DNA from: Corynebacterium sp. HMSC078H07
Lineage (GTDB): Bacteria > Actinomycetota > Actinomycetes > Mycobacteriales > Mycobacteriaceae
NCBI RefSeq assembly: GCF_001812805.1
Contig: NZ_KV810449.1
Coordinates: forward strand, 1 to 64,000
Reading direction: 5' to 3'
DNA length: 64,000 nucleotides
Below the pieces are notes generated by a model. That model was not told where the DNA came from. It did no database searches and saw nothing but the letters and a program-made list of their open reading frames with translations. Below, in pieces: positions 8,835-19,320 of the stretch. Position 1 is the stretch's first letter, and the number at the start of each line of letters is the position of its first letter. The translations under genes and the position numbers were made by a program.

Positions 8835-10442
8835 CTACTTCTTCTTCTTGCCCTGACCGAAGTCGAGGTTGTTGAGGTCGATATTCTCCATGCCCTTCGG
8901 CATCTTCATATCGCTTAGGTCCGGCATGCCGCCGCCCATCTGCTCTTGCAGCTTCTGCAGCTCCTGCATCGACGGCATTCCGCCGCCCATTCCCGGCATG
9001 CCACCACCGCCACGGCGCTTTGGCGGCTTGCGCTTGCCGTTCTTGCCCTTGCGGCCCTTCGGCTTCTTTTTCGTCGCCGAGCGCCCGCCACCCATGCCCG
9101 GCATGCCGAAGCGGCCGGCCATCTGGTTCATCATCTTCTTCGCTTCGTTGAAGCGCTCGATGAGCTGGTTGACGTCGGAGACAGCCACGCCAGAACCGTT
9201 AGCGATGCGCTTGCGGCGCGAGGCGTTAAGGATCTTCGGATCTTCACGCTCCTGCGGGGTCATACCGCGAATGATGGCCTGGATGCGGTCGAGCTGCTTT
9301 TCATCGACCATGTCGGCGATCTGGTTCATCTTGTTGCCGCCGGGCATCATCTTGAGCAGGTTACCCATCGGGCCCAGGTTGCGGACCATAAGCATCATGT
9401 CCAAGAAGTCGTTGAGCGTCATCTCGCCCGAGCTCATCTTCTTGGCGGCTTCTTCCGCCTTGGACTGATCCAGCTTAGATTCTGCCTGCTCGATAAGTGT
9501 GAGCAGATCACCCATGCCGAGGATGCGGCTTGACATACGCTCTGGGTGGAAGACATCAAAGTCGTCGAGCTTCTCACCGGTCGAGGCAAACATGATGGGC
9601 TTGCCTGTGACCTCACGAATGGACAGCGCCGCACCACCGCGGGCGTCACCGTCCAGCTTGGTCAGCACGACGCCGGTAAAGTCCACGCCGTCGCGGAAGG
9701 CCTCGGCGGTCTGGACGGCGTCCTGACCAATCATGGAATCGATGACGAAGAGGACTTCGTCGGGGTTGACGGCGTCGCGGATGTTGCGGGCCTGCGTCAT
9801 CAGTGTTTCATCAATGCCGAGGCGGCCAGCGGTATCGATGATGACAATGTCGTGCTGCGTGCGCTTAGCCTCTTCGATGCCGCGCTTGGCGACGTCCACC
9901 GGATCACCGTGAGACGTACCCATCTCATGCTCGTGGGAATCGAGGGAGGTACCTGGATCCGGAGCGTAGACGTCGACGCCTGCGCGCTCACCGACGATCT
10001 GCAGCTGCTGCACCGCGCCTGGGCGCTGAAGGTCACAGGCCACCAACATCGGAGTGTGGCCCTTCGACGCCAAATGCTTGGAGAGCTTACCCGCCAGGGT
10101 GGTCTTACCAGCGCCCTGGAGGCCGGCCAGCATGATGACTGTTGGCGGGTTCTTCGCCAAGTTCAGGCGGCGAGTTTCACCACCAAGGATCTCGATGAGC
10201 TCCTCATTGACAATCTTGACAACCTGCTGCGCCGGGTTCAGTGCCTCAGAAACCTCGGCGCCGGCGGCGCGCTCCTTGATGCGCTTGATGAAGCCGCGAA
10301 CGACGGTCAGCGAGACGTCGGCCTCCAGCAGCGCGAGGCGGATCTCGCGCGCGGTGGCATTAATGTCTGCCTCGGTCAGCTTGCCCTTGCCGCGCAGGCC
10401 TGACAGGGCTGATTGCAAGCGGTCAGACAAAGACTCAAACAC
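8835..10442 (-). CDS. ffh: Signal recognition particle protein Ffh (SRP54)
   Basis: The SRP GTPase binds signal sequences and 4.5S RNA and docks with FtsY for cotranslational membrane targeting. NG domain: GLQGAGKTT (about 107-115), DTAGR (203-207), TKLDGDARGG (from 261). The Met-rich M domain follows (about 320-455), then a Gly/Met/Lys-rich C-terminal extension with repeated GMPGMGGG-like stretches, making 535 residues against about 450 in E. coli. I chose the GTG start with AGGGAG nine bases upstream, giving MFESLSDRL; a TTG 18 bases earlier is in frame but less likely. It is transcribed after glnD and ends in a strong terminator. Confidence 0.96.
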   Translation of the reverse strand: MFESLSDRLQSALSGLRGKGKLTEADINATAREIRLALLEADVSLTVVRGFIKRIKERAAGAEVSEALNPAQQVVKIVNEELIEILGGETRRLNLAKNPPTVIMLAGLQGAGKTTLAGKLSKHLASKGHTPMLVACDLQRPGAVQQLQIVGERAGVDVYAPDPGTSLDSHEHEMGTSHGDPVDVAKRGIEEAKRTQHDIVIIDTAGRLGIDETLMTQARNIRDAVNPDEVLFVIDSMIGQDAVQTAEAFRDGVDFTGVVLTKLDGDARGGAALSIREVTGKPIMFASTGEKLDDFDVFHPERMSSRILGMGDLLTLIEQAESKLDQSKAEEAAKKMSSGEMTLNDFLDMMLMVRNLGPMGNLLKMMPGGNKMNQIADMVDEKQLDRIQAIIRGMTPQEREDPKILNASRRKRIANGSGVAVSDVNQLIERFNEAKKMMNQMAGRFGMPGMGGGRSATKKKPKGRKGKNGKRKPPKRRGGGGMPGMGGGMPSMQELQKLQEQMGGGMPDLSDMKMPKGMENIDLNNLDFGQGKKKK

Positions 10443-10490
10443 GTCGGAGTGCTCCCTCAACTATCGTCGATAATTTTTAACTCCCCCAGC

Positions 10491-12590
10491 TTAGCCGTTG
10501 ACCAGTGCTTGGGTCACATTCCGGACCAGCGCCGCGCGTGGAATGCCCTCACTCGGAAGCGCATGAAGCACCATCGTGGAGCCCGGGGTGGTGGTGGACA
10601 ACCACTCGCAATCAGGTAACTGCGACAGCACATGACCGAGAGTGCCGGTGTAGTCATCGATGCGAACCTCGAAGATTCCTCCAGTCCACATCGCGGTTGC
10701 CGGCCCTGGGACAAACGGCGGCAGCACAGAATGAGTACCCGATTTATAGGCCTGAATAAGGCGCTGCTCGTCCGAAACCAGGTCGATGCTGCCCTGCAGG
10801 GCACGCACATCGAACTCGCCGGCATAGCCTTCCGCGGTGCGCACAAGGCGTGACGACACGATGAACCATCCGAAGGCCGCTATGAGCGCGAGCGCTCGCA
10901 CGGCTTCGCGTTGATAGCTTCCGCGCCATACCACGGTAAAGATGTCGTCTTCTGGGTTGTACCGCAACCCCATGTCCCGGTCAGCGGCAACCAAAGGCTT
11001 GGCCGGCCGCAAGGATTCAAGCTGAGCAAAGGCACGGCTACTGACCGCCTCAATGCCACGCGCCAGGCGCTGATTCCATACCCCGGGCCCCGTCGATTCC
11101 GCATCCGCCTGCGCCAGCGCCACGAGTAGTGCCAGGGTCAAGTAGTCGTAGCGCACAGCTTCTAGGAGCTCGTCACGCGCAGCGTCGGACTGCGGGTCCG
11201 TGCGCGAAACAATACGCGCAAGGGTCGTATGCTCCGCCACCACGGTTTGCACTCGCGACCGGTCCGCAAGGTCAAGGCGTAGCTTCGCGGCTGCCCGAGC
11301 CACCATTTCCGCACCGACCACCGAGTGTGGACGGCCGTAGCCCTTGCCTATGTCGTGATAAAGCCCCGCCAGCAGCAACAAGTCCGGCCGTGCGACGGAG
11401 GTGCGCGCATCGGCACAACGGGCCACGGTAAGAATCGAGTGATAGTCCACAGTGTGCGCATGTGTGCGCTCCCGCGGTAGTAGCCCACGAATGTGTGCCC
11501 ACTCGGGGACGAGCCGCTCCCACAAGCCGTGGGCCTCCATCTCCTGGATAAGACGAGGTGTGTGCACGGGTGAGGACAACAAGGCGAAGAAAGAATCGGT
11601 CGCCGCGGCTGTCCACCGATCCGGAAGCTCTGGGAGCTCGCGCAGCTGCTCCCAGACTTTGTCAGCCACCGGTCGGCCCGACCGCGCTGCCGCCGCTGCC
11701 ACGCGCAGCAGCAGCCACGGTTCGGTCAAGTCAGCGGTGCGGGCAAGGTGGATTTCACCGCCAGCATCAACGACGCCAATATCCAACGGTTTGCGGTAGC
11801 GGTGAGGGCTGCGCTTGGCGACGACCCCTCGTGCCGTCGCCAGCGCCCTCTCCATTGCCTTATCCACCGCCGAAGCGGCCGTCACCACAGCGGAGGACAA
11901 CTCATAACGGTCGGCAAAGCCTAACTGCTGCGCGATTTCGGCGGCGAACTCGGGATCGAGCACGTCGCGGTGGCGGCGCGCGGTGACGTGGAGAAGCGTG
12001 CGGACGTCGAGAAGCAAGGCCCTTTCGGCCTCCAGAGTAGGAATGTCCGCCACGTTGCCCAGAGCCAACGCCCGAAGGAACTGGATATCACGCAATCCCC
12101 CACGGCCGTTCTTGATGTCCGGGTGAGTCATCGTAGCGAGGGTGCCGGAGCGGCGCCAGCGCTCAATGGCGATATCAACAAAAGCATCGAAATTGCGCTG
12201 CAGAAGGCGGCGCCACGTGGCATACACCTGGGCACGGGTGGAATCAACAAGCTGCTTATCCCCCGCAACGAAAGCGAGGTCAAGCTGCGCAAACCCTGCC
12301 GCGGGGTCAGAGCCGGCGATGGCGGCGAATTCACTCGGAGTACGCACCGCATAATCGAGGCGGTACTTGGCATCCCAAATGGGATACCACACCTCGGACA
12401 CGACCTCTTCAGATAGCGTCGTTCCCTCCGGGTGCAGGAGGATAAGGTCGAGGTCCGAATACGGCGTCATAGCACGGCGAGCGAAAGACCCAGTGGCCGC
12501 TAAGGCACAGCCTGGAGGTAAGACAAGGGACTGCGTGAGACGGGTGGCCGCCGCGACGGCCTCCTCACGCAGTTCGGCGGCCGTAGGCAA
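10491..12590 (-). CDS. glnD: PII nucleotidyltransferase/hydrolase GlnD
   Basis: GlnD modifies and demodifies PII in response to nitrogen status; in C. glutamicum it is an adenylyltransferase of GlnK. The 699-residue protein has the nucleotidyltransferase motif GSFARRAMTPYSDLDLI (about 34-50), an HD phosphohydrolase domain (LYHDIGKGYGRPHS) and weak C-terminal ACT-like sequence. It is about 190 residues shorter than E. coli GlnD, as usual for corynebacteria. Its TTG start is three bases after the glnK stop with no SD sequence, implying coupled translation from glnK. ffh follows after about 50 bases. Confidence 0.94.
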   Translation of the reverse strand: MPTAAELREEAVAAATRLTQSLVLPPGCALAATGSFARRAMTPYSDLDLILLHPEGTTLSEEVVSEVWYPIWDAKYRLDYAVRTPSEFAAIAGSDPAAGFAQLDLAFVAGDKQLVDSTRAQVYATWRRLLQRNFDAFVDIAIERWRRSGTLATMTHPDIKNGRGGLRDIQFLRALALGNVADIPTLEAERALLLDVRTLLHVTARRHRDVLDPEFAAEIAQQLGFADRYELSSAVVTAASAVDKAMERALATARGVVAKRSPHRYRKPLDIGVVDAGGEIHLARTADLTEPWLLLRVAAAAARSGRPVADKVWEQLRELPELPDRWTAAATDSFFALLSSPVHTPRLIQEMEAHGLWERLVPEWAHIRGLLPRERTHAHTVDYHSILTVARCADARTSVARPDLLLLAGLYHDIGKGYGRPHSVVGAEMVARAAAKLRLDLADRSRVQTVVAEHTTLARIVSRTDPQSDAARDELLEAVRYDYLTLALLVALAQADAESTGPGVWNQRLARGIEAVSSRAFAQLESLRPAKPLVAADRDMGLRYNPEDDIFTVVWRGSYQREAVRALALIAAFGWFIVSSRLVRTAEGYAGEFDVRALQGSIDLVSDEQRLIQAYKSGTHSVLPPFVPGPATAMWTGGIFEVRIDDYTGTLGHVLSQLPDCEWLSTTTPGSTMVLHALPSEGIPRAALVRNVTQALVNG

Positions 12591-12593
12591 GGT

Positions 12594-13320
<727 letters not shown>

Positions 13321-13323
13321 GGT

Positions 13324-13614
13324 CTACCTCCTGCCCTTCGAAATAATACGGGCCATGGACAACGTAGGCAGTACACCGGCGGCAATACCCGCAAGCATGG
13401 CGATGTCATACACGATGGATGCGTGGTTCGTCATGGCCCAGGAAAAGTACATGCACATCATCCCGTAAAAGACCATGTCACTCATCACGGTGCGGGTCAG
13501 CTCATCGCGCGAACGCAGCGCGAGGGCCAGCGCGGCACACACGCATGCGCACATGATGAAGACGCAGACGAAGACCACCCATTGAAAGGCGCTGAAAGAG
13601 GAAAAGTCGATCAT
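13324..13614 (-). CDS. mrpF: Mrp-type Na+/H+ antiporter subunit F
   Basis: A 96-residue protein with three hydrophobic helices and the MnhF pattern: RSRDELTRTVMSDMVFYGMM between helices 1 and 2, with the conserved acidic residue in the membrane region. It overlaps mrpE by four bases. In characterised systems (Bacillus MrpABCDEFG) all subunits are needed for an active complex. Confidence 0.88.
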   Translation of the reverse strand: MIDFSSFSAFQWVVFVCVFIMCACVCAALALALRSRDELTRTVMSDMVFYGMMCMYFSWAMTNHASIVYDIAMLAGIAAGVLPTLSMARIISKGRR

Positions 13615-14162
13615 TTCTTGTCATCCTTTCGAGCTTTGCTCGGCACGCTGCGGCGCCGCGGCCGAACTGGGCGCTTTTCTACCTCGTGGGCAGCTAGCGG
13701 CGTGTCATCGGTCTGCGCAATATCCGGGGAGCGCATGTGCCGGCCCAAGGTATCGAGGGGGTACTCATAGAAGGTCTCCGCCAGCTCGGTGGTCGGTCCT
13801 TGGCCGGGCACGCCATAATCAATGCCCTTAACGTGCGGGGCAAGGCGCTCCTCCATATCCGCGAGGTCTGCCATGACGCTGGCGGGGTCATCGCCCATGA
13901 CTGCCTGCACAAGCACAATGCGCGGCAGGCCTTCCCGCACCGGCTCACGCAGGCCTAGCGAAAGGGTACCCGGCGTCGCCGTGATGGAGGAGGTAAACCA
14001 GAAGATTTCCCACGCGCCTGTCACACGCAACGGATAGCGCACGACGACAGGATTGTAATTATTGTGCGGCTTAAAGGACTCGAGGGCGAGCGAAAAGCCA
14101 GCAACGAAGATCTCCTTGATGAGCCACAGGGCGTAGACAACAGAGTTCATAGCGGTCTTCAT
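13611..14162 (-). CDS. mrpE: Mrp-type Na+/H+ antiporter subunit E
   Basis: A 183-residue MnhE-family protein: two N-terminal hydrophobic helices (about 5-25), the typical segment NYNPVVVRYPLR, and a soluble region with TATPGTLSLGLREP, the family core. The C terminus has a long hydrophilic basic extension (Arg/Lys/Ser-rich). It is adjacent to mrpD with no gap and overlaps mrpF by four bases, indicating tight translational coupling. Confidence 0.9.
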   Translation of the reverse strand: MKTAMNSVVYALWLIKEIFVAGFSLALESFKPHNNYNPVVVRYPLRVTGAWEIFWFTSSITATPGTLSLGLREPVREGLPRIVLVQAVMGDDPASVMADLADMEERLAPHVKGIDYGVPGQGPTTELAETFYEYPLDTLGRHMRSPDIAQTDDTPLAAHEVEKRPVRPRRRSVPSKARKDDKK

Positions 14163-15704
14163 TTAACGGCCCTCCTGGATGGAGTCGATATCGGGTAGGG
14201 CTACGGGGTCGTCGCCAAGCACTGCGTTGGTATATGCCTCCGTGTCGAGCAGGTCCGCAGAAGCCGCCATGGTGACGTCGATGACGAGGCCAGACAGGAT
14301 GAACATGGTCAGCGAACCCAAGATAAGGGCGGCCGAGGGAGCCATGAGCTTTTTGCGGATGACCAATTCATTCGGCACCTTTTCCTTGGGCAGGTCCTTG
14401 CCCCAGAACACGCGGCGCCATACGCGCAGCATCGACAGGAAAGCGGCGAAGGACGCGATGATAATGACCGTAATAACGGTCCAGGCCCATCCCCCACCAG
14501 TGCGTGCCACCTCGGCCACGATGAGAACCTTGCCCCACATGCCGGAAAACGGTGGGAAGCCCACGACAGAGAAGGCACCGGCAGCGAAAATCCACGCGAT
14601 AATGGGGTCACGCCGCGCCAAGCCGGAGAGCTTGTTGAGGCGGCCCGTGCCGTAGGTCTCCTCAATGGCGCCCGCGGCTAGGATGAGTGAACCGACCGTC
14701 AGCATATGGTGAATCGTGTACAAGATACCGGCCGCCAATGCGCGCTGGGCATCGTGCGTGGTGAAAGCCATCATGACGAGGATGAACGGCATACCGTTGA
14801 GCATCTGATAGCCCAACACACGACGGATGGAGTTCTCTGCCAAGCCACCAAAGGCACCGACAATCATGGAAATGATCATCACGACGATGATGAGCGTGCC
14901 CCAGCGCTCGTCCATATCGAAAAGCTGGACCCACAAGCGGTACAGCATGTAGACCGCAACCTTGGTGTGCAGGCCAGAGAACAAGCCCATCACCGCCGCG
15001 GAGGTTCCCGGATAGGTTCGCGGTAGCCAGTTCTGTACGGGGAAGACACCTGCCTTGGCTGCCACCGCGATGACCACAATGCCGGCAGCTACAGTGACTG
15101 GGCCATTGCCCGCCGCGGCTCCCTTGAGGGCGCCAAGATTCACGACGCCGGTAACCGAGTAGATGTAGCCCACACCAACAACCAGCAACGTGGAGGCAAA
15201 CAGGTTCACCAGCACGAAGGCACGGCCGGCGGCCAAACGTGACCACGTACCCGACATGGTGATGAGGCCATAGGACGGCAAGAGCATGACCTCAATGAAC
15301 ACGAAGAAGTTAAAGAGGTCCGCGGTGAGTAAGGCGCCGCACACGCCGGTAATCAGAATGAGCGTGAGCGATGGGTAGTAGCGTGACTTAGTCTCACCGC
15401 CAACGATGGCGAACCAGTTAGCGCCGAAAGCAACGATCATCGTCGTCACAATCATCAGCGCCGAGAACGTATCCGCTGCGAAAGCAATACCCGCGTTGCC
15501 GAGGTAATTACCCACGCTATGGGCAACGACGCCATTGTTCATGGTGTAAAGCAGCAAAGCGAAAGCCGCAAAAATACCGATGCCCGGCACAATCAACATG
15601 ATCGCATCACGCACGCGGCGCCATGGTGCCAAGAGCGCCAAGGCCGCTGACACGAGCGGTACTGCCGCAAAAAGCGGGAGGAGAGCACTTACGGTGTCAG
15701 ACAT
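14163..15704 (-). CDS. mrpD: Mrp-type Na+/H+ antiporter subunit D (proton-translocating, NuoN-like)
   Basis: A 513-residue polytopic protein (about 14 helices) of the proton-antiporter/complex I ND2-ND5 superfamily. It carries the family core: VIAVAAKAGVFPVQNWLPRTYPG then SAAVMGLFSGLHTKVAVYMLYRL, including the conserved intramembrane Lys and His. MrpD together with MrpA provides the ion channels of the complex. It is contiguous with mrpC (no spacer) and mrpE (no spacer). Confidence 0.94.
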   Translation of the reverse strand: MSDTVSALLPLFAAVPLVSAALALLAPWRRVRDAIMLIVPGIGIFAAFALLLYTMNNGVVAHSVGNYLGNAGIAFAADTFSALMIVTTMIVAFGANWFAIVGGETKSRYYPSLTLILITGVCGALLTADLFNFFVFIEVMLLPSYGLITMSGTWSRLAAGRAFVLVNLFASTLLVVGVGYIYSVTGVVNLGALKGAAAGNGPVTVAAGIVVIAVAAKAGVFPVQNWLPRTYPGTSAAVMGLFSGLHTKVAVYMLYRLWVQLFDMDERWGTLIIVVMIISMIVGAFGGLAENSIRRVLGYQMLNGMPFILVMMAFTTHDAQRALAAGILYTIHHMLTVGSLILAAGAIEETYGTGRLNKLSGLARRDPIIAWIFAAGAFSVVGFPPFSGMWGKVLIVAEVARTGGGWAWTVITVIIIASFAAFLSMLRVWRRVFWGKDLPKEKVPNELVIRKKLMAPSAALILGSLTMFILSGLVIDVTMAASADLLDTEAYTNAVLGDDPVALPDIDSIQEGR

Positions 15705-16142
15705 TTACTTCTCCCCTTCCTGGTCGATTTCCTTCAAGCGATCCATCTTGTTCGCCGAGCGTTCCAGAATCGCACGGTTTTGTGTGTCACGACCCAGCGT
15801 GGAGAAGGCATGGTCAATGGTGTTGTCATCCACCGGCTCGGCAACATCAGTGTCATCGTTGGCACCCATGGCAGCCAAGGTCAACAGGATCGTCGAGGTG
15901 GCCATGGAAATAACCACAGCGGTCAGGACGAACGCCTGCGGGAGCGGATCTGCCATCTGCTCCATCGGAACCTGCGATGGGAAGGACTCACCGCGGTAGG
16001 AGTACACACCAGTAGCCAACAGAGTGAGGTTCGCACCATGGCCAAAGGCCATCATGCCCAGCACGATGTGCACGAGACTGCGCTGTTGGATGAGGTAGAC
16101 GGCGCTGCCGATGAGCAGCGCGATAGTCAAGGCGAGAATCAT
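15705..16142 (-). CDS. mrpC: Mrp-type Na+/H+ antiporter subunit C (NuoK-like)
   Basis: A 145-residue protein with three helices and the NuoK/MnhC pattern: LIQQRSLVHIVLGMMAFGHGANLTLLA split over helix 2, then DPLPQAFVLTAVVISMATS with the conserved Pro-Gln-Ala. The hydrophilic C-terminal ~45 residues are longer than in Bacillus MrpC. It overlaps mrpA by four bases. Confidence 0.92.
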   Translation of the reverse strand: MILALTIALLIGSAVYLIQQRSLVHIVLGMMAFGHGANLTLLATGVYSYRGESFPSQVPMEQMADPLPQAFVLTAVVISMATSTILLTLAAMGANDDTDVAEPVDDNTIDHAFSTLGRDTQNRAILERSANKMDRLKEIDQEGEK

Positions 16143-19120
16143 GAGTTCTTCTCCTCTCCAGCCGGGGTGAAGTGAGGCGAGGACACGCGCTGGCGTGCCT
16201 GGGCATCATTCAGCAGGGCCTCCGGATCGGAGGATGGATTGATGGATTCGGGGTAAGGATCGTCGACGTCGTCAAGCACCACGCGTGGCGTGTTCGGCAA
16301 CGCCGAATCGTCATCGTGAACCCACGGCAGGAAGTCACGTTCCGTACCTGGGCGCAGGTAGCCACCCAAGGCGTTGATTGCCATGGTAAGCATGCCCAGA
16401 ACGGCAAGATAAATACCAAGGTCGAAGATGAGGGACGTCGTCCAGTGCTGCCCCAGCGCGTGCCCGTGGATAGCGGTGAGGAAGCCACCATCACTGTGGG
16501 AGGTTGGAATGTAGCCAATGAAACCCGCGGTCAACGCGACAATGATGCCGATGCCGGTGAGGTGAATCGGCGTCATACGGCCAAAGACAATCTCATCCGT
16601 ACCGCGCGAGAGGTACGTCAAACCGATGGCTGCGCCCATAATGAGGGCAGCCGGGAAGCCACCACCGGTGGCCTGGTGGCCACGGTAGAAGACGATGACG
16701 GACAGAACCACCAGAATCGGAATAGTGAGAGCAATGCCCTTGCGCAGTGGAACAGAGTTGAGCTGCGACTGACCAAACGGTGCCGGGCGCGTACCCGAGG
16801 TGAACGGGAAGCGCGGCAGCGTCGAGGTCACCGCAGCAATAACCACGGCCGCCATACCCAACACGGAGAGCTCGCCCAGGGTATCGAGCGCACGGAACTC
16901 CACGATGATGGTGGCCACAACGTTATCGCCACCGGTGATGTCCGGCGCGTTGTTGAGATACCACATAGCCAGGTCGGAACGCTCGTGGCGGCCCATCAGT
17001 GCCCATACGCCGAGGAACGCAGCGGCACCCGCCAAGACCGCGATGATGATGGCGCCAGTCTGGCGGCCCTTGTGGGACACCGGGTGGAATTTCTCCGGAA
17101 GGTAGCGCAGCACCATCATCATGACGATGACGGACAGTGCCTCCACTGTGAACTGAGTCAACGCCACGTCCGGGGCACCCAACAGGAACATTTGCAGTGT
17201 CACACCAGTACCGGCCGTTCCGATCATGACCGCACCGGTAAGGCGGTTCTTCGTACGAACCAGGCCAATCATAGATAGCGCAACGATACTCAGCGGCAAG
17301 AGATCCCATGGGTTATCCAGACCCTCAACGCGGGGGTTGAGAGCGACGCCATCGACGCCGTCGGAAAGCAGCGCCGCACCAGCCAGAAGGATAATGAGGA
17401 AGATGATCGGCAGGATGAACAGCGACGGGTTGTGGGTATCAGACATACGGCCAACGAAGCGGCCGAACTTGGCACACATTCCCTGAATCCACTTCAGCAC
17501 CTCGTTACCGGTACGCGGCAAGAGCTCTCGCTCTTCCATCGCCGACCACAGCGGCTTGCGGTACAGCACACCCACAATGCCGGCGATAAGCACGAGTGCC
17601 GAGATAGCAAACGGAACGTTGAAGCCGTGCCACAGAGCCAAATGTGAGTGGCCCTCCATGCCGATAGCAGCGACGACCTTATCGAGCGGGCCATCAAGCA
17701 CGCCCATGAAAAAGACAATCGGCACGGACATAACTCCCGGCAGTGCTGCCGGCAGCCACAGGCGCACCGGAGCCTCGTGGGTCTTCGACATATCGCGCGG
17801 GCCGTCGAAGAATGCACCGAAGACAATCTTGGCCGAGTAGGTGAAGGTAAAGAAGGCACCAATACCTGCGACGATGAGCAGAACAATCTGGCCTGCCGAG
17901 CCAATCGGCGCCTCTTCGAATGCGGTGAGCATTCCTTCCTTAGATACGAAGCCAAAGAGCGGCGGTACTGCGGCCATCGACGCCGCACCGATGAGCATGG
18001 AGCCAAACGTCCACGGCATCTTGTTCCACAGCACACCAAGGCGGCGGATGTCGCGGGAACCAGCCTCATGGTCAATGACGCCGATAAGCATGAAGATGGA
18101 GGACTTGAACAGTGCATGCGCCAGAGTGTGGACCAGCGCCGCGGCGATGGCGAACGGGGTTCCAACACCGATGGTGGCCACGATCCAACCCAGGTGGGAA
18201 ACGGTGGAGTACGCAGTGAGCTTCTTCAGGTCCGTCTTCTGAACAGCAAAGACGGCCGACATGACAGCCGTTCCCATACCGGCCACGATGAGCAACCAAT
18301 TCCATGCCGCAACATCGTGGAAGATGGTGGAGAAGCGAATCAGCAAGTAGACGCCGGCCTTAACGACGGCCGCCGCGTGCAGGAAGGCCGACACCGGCGT
18401 GGCCGCTGCCATGGCCTCAGGAAGCCAGAAGTGGAACGGGAATTGTGCTGACTTGGTAAAGGCAGACAGCGCGATGAGGATTGCCACACCGGTGGTCAGG
18501 CCCGGTCGCTGCGCCCACACCTCAGAGGCCAAGATCCCCTCAAGGTTCGTGGTTCCCGCTGCCGTGGCGGCAATCGCCACACCAGTCAGCAGCGTCAAAC
18601 CACCGACGAAGGTAAGAATCAGCGTGCGCTGCGATCCTGCCTCGCCGGACTTGCCGCTACGTGCAATGAGCATGAACGACGCCAACGACACAAGCTCCCA
18701 GGCCAGGAAGAGCACCACGACGTCATTCGCCAACACCAGCAGCAGGATGGATAGCGTAAACGCCGTCATCAGCACGTAGAAGCTGACGTTTCCTTTGCCT
18801 TTCGGCAGATACGCTGCGGAGTAACAAAACACCACCGCACCGATGACGAGTGCCAGCATGGCGAAGAAGATGCCCAGCGCATCGCCCCTAAAGGCGAGGT
18901 TCACGTCGACGCCGGGCGCGATGACATCGCGTACCCACGTCACGGAGTAGGACAATTCGTCTCCGCGGGCAAGTGCAGGAAATTCTCGCGCTAACAATGC
19001 CGCGGCGATAATAAAAATGCCGGCTAGCGGGTAGCCGGCTGCGCGATCAGCAGCTTTGACAGCTACTGGTGCAAGCGCCACTGCGACAGCTGCGAGGAGG
19101 ACGACATACAAGAGTGTCAC
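16139..19120 (-). CDS. mrpA: Mrp-type Na+/H+ antiporter subunit A, fused to subunit B
   Basis: A 993-residue fusion. The N-terminal NuoL-like half shows FLAWELVSLASF (Glu142) and FTKSAQFPFHFWLPEAMAAA (Lys223), matching the essential Glu/Lys pair of Bacillus MrpA, then PVSAFLHAAAVVKAG. After about residue 800 comes an MnhB-type domain (HQATGGGFPAALIMGAA), so no separate mrpB exists; the six-gene A-C-D-E-F-G layout is a known Mrp variant. The cytoplasmic tail is acidic. It exports Na+ (or Li+/K+) in exchange for protons, supporting pH and salt homeostasis. The start is GTG. The 200-base leader region upstream holds a 16-base palindrome. Confidence 0.94.
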   Translation of the reverse strand: MTLLYVVLLAAVAVALAPVAVKAADRAAGYPLAGIFIIAAALLAREFPALARGDELSYSVTWVRDVIAPGVDVNLAFRGDALGIFFAMLALVIGAVVFCYSAAYLPKGKGNVSFYVLMTAFTLSILLLVLANDVVVLFLAWELVSLASFMLIARSGKSGEAGSQRTLILTFVGGLTLLTGVAIAATAAGTTNLEGILASEVWAQRPGLTTGVAILIALSAFTKSAQFPFHFWLPEAMAAATPVSAFLHAAAVVKAGVYLLIRFSTIFHDVAAWNWLLIVAGMGTAVMSAVFAVQKTDLKKLTAYSTVSHLGWIVATIGVGTPFAIAAALVHTLAHALFKSSIFMLIGVIDHEAGSRDIRRLGVLWNKMPWTFGSMLIGAASMAAVPPLFGFVSKEGMLTAFEEAPIGSAGQIVLLIVAGIGAFFTFTYSAKIVFGAFFDGPRDMSKTHEAPVRLWLPAALPGVMSVPIVFFMGVLDGPLDKVVAAIGMEGHSHLALWHGFNVPFAISALVLIAGIVGVLYRKPLWSAMEERELLPRTGNEVLKWIQGMCAKFGRFVGRMSDTHNPSLFILPIIFLIILLAGAALLSDGVDGVALNPRVEGLDNPWDLLPLSIVALSMIGLVRTKNRLTGAVMIGTAGTGVTLQMFLLGAPDVALTQFTVEALSVIVMMMVLRYLPEKFHPVSHKGRQTGAIIIAVLAGAAAFLGVWALMGRHERSDLAMWYLNNAPDITGGDNVVATIIVEFRALDTLGELSVLGMAAVVIAAVTSTLPRFPFTSGTRPAPFGQSQLNSVPLRKGIALTIPILVVLSVIVFYRGHQATGGGFPAALIMGAAIGLTYLSRGTDEIVFGRMTPIHLTGIGIIVALTAGFIGYIPTSHSDGGFLTAIHGHALGQHWTTSLIFDLGIYLAVLGMLTMAINALGGYLRPGTERDFLPWVHDDDSALPNTPRVVLDDVDDPYPESINPSSDPEALLNDAQARQRVSSPHFTPAGEEKNS

Positions 19121-19149
19121 GAAAGAGTAGCCTCACGAACCGTTGAAGG

Positions 19150-19165
19150 GGCTGAAAATTCAGCC
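19150..19165. promoter_or_regulatory. 16-base palindrome in the mrpA leader (candidate operator)
   Basis: GGCTGAA-AA-TTCAGCC is a perfect inverted repeat 29 bases upstream of the mrpA GTG. Just upstream on the minus strand is a TATATG-like element that could be a -10 box, so the palindrome would lie at or shortly after the transcription start, a usual repressor position. It could instead be a leader hairpin. Confidence 0.4.
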
Positions 19166-19292
19166 TCATATAGACAGGACCGTCTCAGACTATCATTGTG
19201 ACCTCCCGCAAAGCACATTATTTGCGCTTTAAAAAGACCCTAACGCCTCCGTAAGAGGGCGCTACGGTCTAAGAAGAGATATAGGAATAGAT

Positions 19293-19310
19293 CAGGCGGA
19301 ATCCCGCCTG
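19293..19310 (-). terminator. Hairpin downstream of ftsY
   Basis: CAGGCGG / CCGCCTG, seven-base stem with a four-base loop, ten bases after the ftsY stop. The following minus-strand sequence (ATCTATTCCTATA) is only moderately U-rich, so it is a plausible but imperfect terminator separating ftsY from the Mrp operon. Confidence 0.5.
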
Positions 19311-19320
19311 AAAAACTCTT

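Noticed and set aside
9546-10403. Plus-strand frame antisense to ffh
   Set aside because: Antisense to the conserved GTPase domain; no SD sequence or domain.
16172-17278. Open frame antisense to mrpA/mrpB domain
   Set aside because: Arg/His/Asp-rich translation without hydrophobic segments, opposite to a conserved membrane protein; a shadow frame.
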